64,000 nucleotides of DNA from Zwartia panacis (GTDB lineage: Bacteria > Pseudomonadota > Gammaproteobacteria > Burkholderiales > Burkholderiaceae_B). Shown piece by piece: positions 58,408 through 64,000 of this stretch. The stretch is from contig NZ_JAUHHF010000014.1 in the NCBI RefSeq assembly GCF_030410395.1, forward strand, positions 23,110-87,109, read 5' to 3'. Made by a program: the position numbers and the translations under genes. Positions within the stretch are counted from its first letter, which is position 1, and each line of letters opens with the position of its first letter. Below the pieces are notes generated by a model, which made no database searches, had not been told where the DNA came from, and saw only the letters and a program-made list of their open reading frames with translations.

Positions 58408-59783
58408 TGCACTGGATGACTGCCTCTGAAATAAGCCATGGTTACGCGTCGGGGACGCTTTCTCCTGTCGAGGTCATCGAAGGGTTGCTTGCCCGAATCG
58501 ATGCCTTAGAACCACAATATCGGGCTTTTATTCAGCTTGATCGCGAGGAGGTCCTCCAAGCCGCGCGCGATGCCCATCGAGAGATCCGGGCCGGTCGTAG
58601 TCTCGGACCCTTGCATGGCGTTCCTGTTGGCATCAAAGACATCATCGATATCGCGGGGCAACGCACAAGCTGTCATTCAAAAGTGATGCTCGATCACGTG
58701 GCGGCTGAGGACGCTTCGGTCATTACAGCGTTGCGTGCTTCAGGCGCAATCTTGTTCGGTAAGTTGGCTCTCCACGAGTTCGCAATTGGCGGGCCCTCTT
58801 TTGATCTGCCTTTTCCGCCCGCAAGAAATCCCTGGAACATTGCGCACCATCCCGGTGGTTCGTCCTCCGGCTCTGGTACCGCCCTGGCTGCCAGGTTCCT
58901 GCCTCTCGCGCTGGGTACGGATACTGGGGGCTCGGTTCGTCACCCTGCAGCGGCATGCGGTTTGGCGGGTCTCAAACCAACCTATGATTTGGTCTCTCGC
59001 CGTGGCGTTTATCCCTTGTCCATGTCCCTTGATCATGTCGGACCCATGGCACGCACGGTTCAAGACGTCGCCTTATTGCTGGATGCGATGGTGAAAACTT
59101 CTGCTGCGCCTGCCTCTCGCAGACCGACTTCATATGCGAAAGACCTTGGCTTGGGCGTGAAAGGTCTTCGAATCGGTTTTGTTCGACATTTTCATGAAAA
59201 GGACGAGCAGGCTGATCCAGAAGTTACCCAGGCGCTCAACGAAGCCTGCAAAGTTTTTCGCGAGCTGGGCGCAGAGGTCAAAGATATCCATTTACCGTCA
59301 CTTCAAGAGTTCAGTTCTGCGCAGAAAATTATTCTGATGTCAGAAGGTTGGGCGATTCATGCAAGGAATCTGCGCAATAGGCCTGAAGACTACGCGGAAA
59401 TGTCCCGGCGCAAACTTTTGTGCGGTGCTTTTCTGAGTGCGGGTGATTATGTTCATGCGATGCAATTGCGCGGAATACTGAGCGACGCCGTTAATCATGC
59501 ATTTGGCGAAGTGGATATTTTGCTCGCGGCCAACTCTCTTGATCCGGCATGCCGCATTGACGATGTCTCAGAGGTCGTGCGTACCTATACGCGGCAGGCA
59601 CGTGTGCCTTTCAACTTAACAGGCCATCCGGCACTCGCCATGATGAGTGGCTTGTCTGGAAAAGGCTTGCCAATTTCGCTGCAGCTGATTGGCAAAAACT
59701 ACGACGAGGTCACCGTGTTGCGGGTGGGAGCGGCTTATGAACAAGCCACCCCCTGGCACAAGATGCATCCGGAGCTGTCCTGA
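58404..59783 (+). CDS. Amidase signature family hydrolase (AtzE/GatA-like)
   Basis: Amidase-signature enzymes hydrolyse amides with a Ser-cisSer-Lys triad. The 459 residues carry it intact: Lys78 (VGIKDI), Ser153 in GGSSSGSG and nucleophile Ser177 in GTDTGGSVR. The rest, including LKPTYDLVSRRGVYPLSMSLDHVGPMARTVQD, is normal for the family. Overlap with the AtzG-like small gene suggests a two-subunit biuret/ureide-type amidase, but the substrate is not readable. gatB is absent, which argues against a role in tRNA amidation. It ends in a hairpin shared with the convergent MetE-like gene. Confidence 0.85.
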   Translation: MMHWMTASEISHGYASGTLSPVEVIEGLLARIDALEPQYRAFIQLDREEVLQAARDAHREIRAGRSLGPLHGVPVGIKDIIDIAGQRTSCHSKVMLDHVAAEDASVITALRASGAILFGKLALHEFAIGGPSFDLPFPPARNPWNIAHHPGGSSSGSGTALAARFLPLALGTDTGGSVRHPAAACGLAGLKPTYDLVSRRGVYPLSMSLDHVGPMARTVQDVALLLDAMVKTSAAPASRRPTSYAKDLGLGVKGLRIGFVRHFHEKDEQADPEVTQALNEACKVFRELGAEVKDIHLPSLQEFSSAQKIILMSEGWAIHARNLRNRPEDYAEMSRRKLLCGAFLSAGDYVHAMQLRGILSDAVNHAFGEVDILLAANSLDPACRIDDVSEVVRTYTRQARVPFNLTGHPALAMMSGLSGKGLPISLQLIGKNYDEVTVLRVGAAYEQATPWHKMHPELS

Positions 59784-59810
59784 TTCCTTTCAAATCAGGA
59801 CAATTCTTTT
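59777..59810 (+). terminator. Hairpin over the converging ends of the amidase and MetE-like genes
   Basis: GTCCTGATT (59777-59785), a 7-base loop and AATCAGGAC (59793-59801) form a 9-bp stem followed by AATTCTTTT. It includes the amidase stop codon and the end of the opposing gene. The T-tract on the plus side fits termination of the amidase transcript. Confidence 0.6.
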
Positions 59811-60835
59811 CTGACCAGTGCCGCACCTTCGGCGAGTGCACGGAGCTTGCCGAAGGCCACATGTCTGGGTAGATATTTCATGCCGCAGTCAGGCGCTGGA
59901 ATCATGTTTTCTGCTGCAACGTACTTGAGTCCGGCGCGGATGCGTTGCGCGACTTGTTCGGAAGTTTCAATATCATGTGTGCCCAGATCCAGGACACCAA
60001 GCATGATTTTTTTGCCAGCGAGATCCGACAAGACGCCGAGATCGAGTCGGGGTTGCGCCGCTTCAATCGAGATTTGTTTTGCAATCGTGTCGCTTAATCC
60101 AGGCAGAAACGAATAACCCGTGGGTTTCTGACCTTTGACAACGGCGGCGTAGCCGAAACACAAATGAACGATCGTGGGCACAGTAATACCCTCGAGCGCA
60201 CGATTGATGGCTTTGACTGCGTAACGCTTTGCCGCCTCGGGATCATGACGCAACCATGGTTCGTCGAGCTGAATAAAATCCGCTCCCGCCGCTTGCAAGT
60301 CCAGCGCTTCGGCATTAACGGCGGCAGCAAAATCCATTACCATTTCTTCATCGTCACGATAGAACTCGTTCTTTGCCTGTTGACCCATGGTGAAAGGGCC
60401 GGGCAGGGTGATTTTGGCCAGGCGGTCGGTGTTTGCTTTTAAAAATTGCAGATCGCGAATCTCGACAGGATGTGTACGTATTATTTTGCTGACTACACGC
60501 GGAACGGGTGTTTTGAGTCCTGCTTTCGAGGTGATGATCGCTGGTGTGTCCCCATCGACGCCTTCGAGTTCCATGGCGAAACGATTTGAATAGCTTTCTC
60601 TGCGGATTTCTCCATCCGTAATGATGTCGATCCCCGCGCGTTCCATGTCACGTATCGCAAGAATGGTGGCGTCGTCTTGCGCCTGTTCGAGTCGCTCGGC
60701 TGGAATACGCCAAATTTCATGCTGACGCGTTCGAGGAACGCCTTTCGAGAGTTGTTCGCGGTCGACGAGCCAATCAGGCTGGGGATAGCTACCCACCACA
60801 GTGGTGGGTAGAAGAACTGTTTCTTGTTGTTTCAT
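59795..60835 (-). CDS. MetE-like cobalamin-independent methionine synthase, C-terminal-domain type
   Basis: The 346 residues correspond to the catalytic C-terminal half of MetE, a zinc enzyme that moves a methyl group to homocysteine or another thiol. It begins LLPTTVVGSYPQPDWL, has ITDGEIRRESYSNRF, QLDEPWLRHDPE, and plausible zinc ligands His224 and Cys226 (IVHLCFGYAA), Glu258 (SIEAAQPRLDL) and Cys317 (PAPDCGMKYL). The N-terminal MetE half is missing, as in archaeal or accessory forms, so the methyl donor may differ. It starts 2 nt after the Bug gene stop, so translation is likely coupled. Confidence 0.82.
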   Translation of the reverse strand: MKQQETVLLPTTVVGSYPQPDWLVDREQLSKGVPRTRQHEIWRIPAERLEQAQDDATILAIRDMERAGIDIITDGEIRRESYSNRFAMELEGVDGDTPAIITSKAGLKTPVPRVVSKIIRTHPVEIRDLQFLKANTDRLAKITLPGPFTMGQQAKNEFYRDDEEMVMDFAAAVNAEALDLQAAGADFIQLDEPWLRHDPEAAKRYAVKAINRALEGITVPTIVHLCFGYAAVVKGQKPTGYSFLPGLSDTIAKQISIEAAQPRLDLGVLSDLAGKKIMLGVLDLGTHDIETSEQVAQRIRAGLKYVAAENMIPAPDCGMKYLPRHVAFGKLRALAEGAALVRKELS

Positions 60836-60837
60836 GA

Positions 60838-61833
60838 CTAGTTAGCGGTTGCGCCCGAGTCTTTGACGATTTTGCTCCACTTGGCCAATTCGGTCACAGT
60901 GAAATCGTTAAATTGCTGAGGCGTCATTGGAGTGATGATCAGGCCAAGGTTTTTAAACCTTTCTTGCACTTCTGGGTCTGCCAGCACTTGGGTTGTGGCG
61001 GCATAAAGCTTGTCGACGACATCCTTAGGCATGCCAGCTGGGCCCGCAAGCCCCCACCATGGTCGCAAGTCGTAGCCTTTGACAGTATCAGAGATCGGTG
61101 GGACTTCGGGAGCGATCGGACTGCGCTCGCTCGTGGCGACACCAAGTGCTTTGAGGCGTCCTTCCTTGACGTGAGGATAGATCACTGGAACGTGATAGAA
61201 CGTCATCGAAACCGTGCCGGCGAACAAGTCTGTGAAGCCCTGATTGATGTTTTTGTATGGGACGTGTTGAATATCGATGCCCGCCATGGTCTTGAGCAAT
61301 TCACCAGCCATATGCGGTGAGGTACCTGAGCCGGCCGAAATGTAAGTCAGCTTGCCAGGATTCTTTTTCGCGTAAGCGATCAGCTCGGCCATGTTGTTGA
61401 CTGGAATCTTCGGATTGATAGCCAGCATATTGGGTGCGGAAACCATCATCGCAATATGCGTAAAGTCCTTGATCGGATCAAAACTCACGTTTTTATAAAG
61501 CGCTGGGTTCGTTGCGTGGGTTGCACTGGTGGAAAAGGTTAGTGTGTAACCATCAGGTGCCGAGCGCGCCACTGATTCGGCCGAAATATTGCCTCCTGCG
61601 CCGGCTTTGTTGTCCACAATGACGTTTTGACCAAGTACCTTACCTAGCTTGTCCGCATACACGCGCGCAATCACATCCGTGGTGGTGCCTGCAGAGTAGG
61701 GAACAACAAATTTAATGGGTTTGTTGGGGTAGTTTGATTGAGCCTGCGCAGCCGTAAAACTTAGGGCGCCCGAGATTGCCACTGCCGCAAGTTTGAATGC
61801 TCCAGTCAGCCGTTTTTTTGATGCCTCTGCCAT
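60838..61833 (-). CDS. Bug-family tripartite tricarboxylate transporter substrate-binding protein
   Basis: Bug proteins are periplasmic solute receptors, very expanded in Bordetella and relatives, that bind carboxylates and similar ligands. The 331 residues start with a signal peptide (~1-32, cleavage near AQA-QS), then the family hallmarks YPNKPIKFVVPYSAGTTTDVIAR, DNKAGAGGNISAESVARSAPDGYTL, and HVPYKNINQGFTDLFAGTV. GGAG precedes ATG 61833. No TctA/TctB membrane genes are nearby, so it is an orphan receptor in this window. The MetE-like gene follows at 2 nt. Confidence 0.92.
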   Translation of the reverse strand: MAEASKKRLTGAFKLAAVAISGALSFTAAQAQSNYPNKPIKFVVPYSAGTTTDVIARVYADKLGKVLGQNVIVDNKAGAGGNISAESVARSAPDGYTLTFSTSATHATNPALYKNVSFDPIKDFTHIAMMVSAPNMLAINPKIPVNNMAELIAYAKKNPGKLTYISAGSGTSPHMAGELLKTMAGIDIQHVPYKNINQGFTDLFAGTVSMTFYHVPVIYPHVKEGRLKALGVATSERSPIAPEVPPISDTVKGYDLRPWWGLAGPAGMPKDVVDKLYAATTQVLADPEVQERFKNLGLIITPMTPQQFNDFTVTELAKWSKIVKDSGATAN

Positions 61834-61867
61834 ATATGTCTCCTGTGGGTAAATGTGATGTCGTGTG

Positions 61868-61883
61868 GCATTTTTAAAAATGC
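61868..61883. promoter_or_regulatory. Perfect 16-base palindrome upstream of the Bug gene
   Basis: GCATTTTTAAAAATGC is a perfect inverted repeat 35 nt upstream of the Bug start. Its size and position fit a dimeric regulator site or part of the promoter region. No regulator gene is adjacent, so this is a guess. Confidence 0.4.
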
Positions 61884-61985
61884 TCTTGACAACATCAGTC
61901 GAGTGTAGCGCTCATGTCATCGATTCGGATGCCTCCCTGCATCCATATGATCCTGTATTGACAAGTGACGATAAGTCACCGACTT

Positions 61986-63449
61986 TTACGTCAGAACAAT
62001 GTCATATTGCTCTTGTGTGTAGTCTGTGGCCACCTCAAGGGAGATCTTCTTTCCAATAAAATCGCCCAGCATGGCGAGATGCTGGCTTTCTTCTTCCAGA
62101 AACAGATCAATCACTCCCTGTGATGCGAGTATTCTGAATTCACGCGGATTGAATTGTTTCGCTTCTCGCAAAATTTCTCTCAATATGTCATAACAAATGC
62201 TTTTGTTTGTTCGAACATTTCCTCGGCTCTGACAGGTCGGGCAGGGCTCGCATAATTGATGGGCAAGAGAGTCGCGTGTGCGTTTGCGTGTCATCTCAAC
62301 CAGACCGAGCTGTGTAAAGCCATTCACCGTCATGCGTGTGCGATCAAAGGAAAGCGCTTTGTTCAACTCCGCCAGGACCGCTTCGCGATGGGCGATGTCG
62401 TCCATGTCGATAAAATCCAAGATGATGATGCCACCCAGATTCCTCAGTCGTAGCTGACGCGCGATGGCTTGAGCGGCCTCCAGGTTGGTTTTGAAAATCG
62501 TGTCATCAAAATTACGTCCCCCGACAAATCCCCCAGTGTTGACATCCACTGTGGTGAGCGCCTCGGTTTGATCAATCATCAGGTAGCCACCGGATTTAAG
62601 ATCAACGCGTCTCGAAAGCGCCCGTACGATTTCTTCCTCGATATTCGCTGTGTCAAACAGCGTGCGCTCACCGCTGTAATGTTTGATACGGTCTGACACG
62701 GAGGGCGTGTAAATGTCCGCCCATGCCTTGAGTTCTGTGGTCACACTGCGTGAGTCGACCAGTATCTGATGCGTTTCGGGTGTCACCATGTCCCGCAGGA
62801 CCCGTTGAGCCAGCGTCAAGTCCTGGTGCAGCAGGCTCGTGGCGGGGAGGGTGCGCGCGCCTTGCTGCACACTTGTCCAGAGTTTCTTCAAGTAGGCTAA
62901 GTCCGCCTCGAGCTCTTGATCCGTTGCGCCTTCTGCTTGCGTCCTGACAATAAAGCCTCCCTTTTCTTCAGGTGGAACCAAGGCTTGTACTCGTTCGCGC
63001 AGGGCTTGCCGATCGGCCTCTGATCCTATTTTTTGTGAAATGCCGATAAGAGGTTCGTGCGGCAAATACACTAGCATTCTTCCGGCAATACTAATTTGGG
63101 TCGATAAACGCGCGCCTTTTGTACCCAGAGGGTCTTTAATGACCTGCACCATTAGACTTTGCCCCTCAAATAACAACTTTTCAATGGGGGTCGGTGTCGT
63201 AGCCATTGCACGCTCGGTTCGATTTTCCCGTAGATCGGCGATGTGAATAAATGCGGCTCTTTCAAGGCCAATTTCCACAAATGCGCTCTGCATGCCCGGA
63301 AGCACTCTGACAACCTTGCCCAAATAGATGTTGCCCACCTTTCCCCGCTGCGTACTGCGCTCCATATGAAGTTCCTGGACCGCTCCTCGCGCAACCAAAG
63401 CCACGCGGGTTTCAAAGGGTGTCACGTTAATCAGAATATCTTCGTTCAT
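61986..63449 (-). CDS. rng: Ribonuclease G
   Basis: RNase G is an RNase E-type endonuclease that matures the 5' end of 16S rRNA and cleaves some mRNAs. The 487 residues have the S1 domain (~35-125; GNIYLGKVVRVLPGMQSAFVEIG), the 5'-sensor region, the DNase I-like catalytic segment GGIIILDFIDMDD (~330-345) and the zinc-link CPTCQSRG (~395-402). The RNase E scaffold tail is absent, so it is Rng rather than Rne. It lies divergent from an rRNA operon leader, fitting its role in rRNA processing. Confidence 0.95.
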   Translation of the reverse strand: MNEDILINVTPFETRVALVARGAVQELHMERSTQRGKVGNIYLGKVVRVLPGMQSAFVEIGLERAAFIHIADLRENRTERAMATTPTPIEKLLFEGQSLMVQVIKDPLGTKGARLSTQISIAGRMLVYLPHEPLIGISQKIGSEADRQALRERVQALVPPEEKGGFIVRTQAEGATDQELEADLAYLKKLWTSVQQGARTLPATSLLHQDLTLAQRVLRDMVTPETHQILVDSRSVTTELKAWADIYTPSVSDRIKHYSGERTLFDTANIEEEIVRALSRRVDLKSGGYLMIDQTEALTTVDVNTGGFVGGRNFDDTIFKTNLEAAQAIARQLRLRNLGGIIILDFIDMDDIAHREAVLAELNKALSFDRTRMTVNGFTQLGLVEMTRKRTRDSLAHQLCEPCPTCQSRGNVRTNKSICYDILREILREAKQFNPREFRILASQGVIDLFLEEESQHLAMLGDFIGKKISLEVATDYTQEQYDIVLT

Positions 63450-63690
63450 ATCGGCTCAATTCAAATCGTGCATTAAGTAGTTGTGCTATAGTAGCTGGCT
63501 TGGTTTTAAACATCTTTATAAGAATCATCTTTATGAGTACTTCGCGATTCAAGGTTGCCGACAGGAAAACTTTGTTCACGACCTAACAGATGTTTTAGTG
63601 GATGTTCTAAATCAGGTTGAATGGTTGAAATCTTTAGTATTGAGTTAGTTAGTTTCTGATTGAAATAATTTGAAATCAAACAAAACTAAT

Positions 63691-63719
63691 TTGACACGGA
63701 TAAAAAACTCCTTCATAAT
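63691..63719 (+). promoter_or_regulatory. Strong sigma-70 promoter of an rRNA operon
   Basis: TTGACA (63691-63696), a 17-base spacer and CATAAT (63714-63719) give a near-consensus promoter. An AT-rich run immediately upstream (63660-63690) could act as an UP element. It lies upstream of the boxA-bearing leader that continues to the window edge. Confidence 0.85.
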
Positions 63720-64000
63720 CTCGTTTCTCTGCTTCTGGCACATAACCAAACGCAAGTTGCTGAGAAAGGCAATACAGAATTCGCAGTACCTTGTTCTTTA
63801 AAAATTTGACAACCGATAAGTGTGGGCGCTTGGAATGAGTGTCGCAGGTTGCTGGGCTGTAACAGGTTCAGTAATTGCAAACGAAATCAAGTGCTCACAA
63901 AGAAGTTTGGAAATGAATGTTAAGTGTAAAAGCTTGATGTAAATAACCTCACTTCCTTTGAGCAGCGACGTATCACCGGCCTGGGTTTACTCAGGTCATG
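63720..64000 (+). other. rRNA operon leader (16S gene begins beyond the window)
   Basis: This stretch has no open gene. It contains the boxA antitermination site and the segment ACAACCGATAAGTGTGGGCG followed later by AAGTGCTCACA, which I recognise as the leader type preceding 16S rRNA in Burkholderiales. The conserved 16S start (AGAGTTTGATC...) does not appear before base 64000. The region 63450-63690 between rng and the promoter shows no gene that I can support. Confidence 0.85.
63792..63802 (+). promoter_or_regulatory. boxA antitermination site in the rRNA leader
   Basis: TGTTCTTTAAA matches the boxA element (consensus TGCTCTTTAA) bound by NusB-S10 in rRNA leaders, allowing transcription past Rho-dependent stops. 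It lies ~73 nt after the promoter -10. Confidence 0.8.

Noticed and set aside
58404..59783. GatA subunit of the tRNA amidotransferase
   Set aside because: No gatB is nearby, and the small partner looks AtzG-like with a Gly/Ser tract rather than canonical GatC.
1..64000. CRISPR arrays, insertion sequences, prophage or integron elements
   Set aside because: No regularly spaced repeats, transposase, integrase or phage structural genes were seen in the window.

Overview
The window reads as a contiguous piece of a beta-proteobacterial chromosome, most likely Burkholderiales and probably Alcaligenaceae (Bordetella/Advenella-like). The grounds are gene order (infB-rbfA-truB-typA; xseB-ispA-dxs; rpsF-priB-rpsR-rplI; alaC-hom-thrC), a Bug-type tricarboxylate-transporter binding protein, the beta-proteobacterial squalene genes hpnCDE, and an rRNA leader of the type found in this order at the right edge. 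The family assignment is inference; no marker rRNA is contained in the window. Almost all of it is coding, with short intergenic gaps. I see no insertion sequence, prophage, CRISPR array, integrase or tRNA gene.

Layout: 1-5.6 kb holds translation and ribosome-maturation genes (infB, rbfA, truB, typA), closed by a bidirectional terminator. 5.7-12.9 kb holds gabD, a LOG-family gene divergent from polA, htpX and a Rieske oxygenase. 13.1-16.2 kb is the isoprenoid precursor operon xseB-ispA-dxs. 16.4-20.1 kb holds rpsF-priB-rpsR-rplI, a kinase-like gene and dnaB. 20.2-25.1 kb, on the minus strand, holds an Mth938-like gene, bcp, a PIN-PhoH gene, pdxA and a PBP7-like peptidase. 25.3-29.6 kb is alaC-hom-thrC-crcB. 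29.7-32.7 kb, on the minus strand, is hpnC-hpnD-hpnE for squalene. 32.8-40.4 kb is a long plus-strand run: radA, an FtsX-like permease, a truncated globin, Kdo kinase, an ArsC/Spx-like gene, rmuC and rpiA. 40.4-47.0 kb holds yggX and argA (minus), hrpA (plus) and an LpxO-like hydroxylase (minus). dnaE follows at 47.1-50.6 kb.

50.6-57.3 kb is a cell-surface glycan region: two glycosyltransferases flanking a polysaccharide deacetylase, a YdcF-like protein, a heptosyltransferase-like GT9 protein, and msbA. The first five genes are visibly more AT-rich than the rest of the window. With kdkA and lpxO elsewhere in the window, several steps of lipid A/core modification are represented. 57.3-61.8 kb is an accessory metabolic block: a nitroreductase-family gene, a small AtzG-like protein overlapping an amidase, and on the other strand a Bug solute-binding protein followed at 2 nt by a short MetE-like methyltransferase. 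62.0-63.4 kb is rng (RNase G). The last 550 bases are the promoter and antiterminated leader of an rRNA operon whose 16S gene begins beyond the edge.

Most of the window is conserved housekeeping DNA, and I found no clear case for a wholly new system. The best candidates for follow-up are the AtzG-like/amidase/Bug/MetE-like block, the AT-rich glycan locus, and the kinase-like protein that lacks the usual catalytic aspartate. Start codons were corrected from the longest open frames wherever ribosome-binding sites or family length argued for it; several genes use TTG or GTG.
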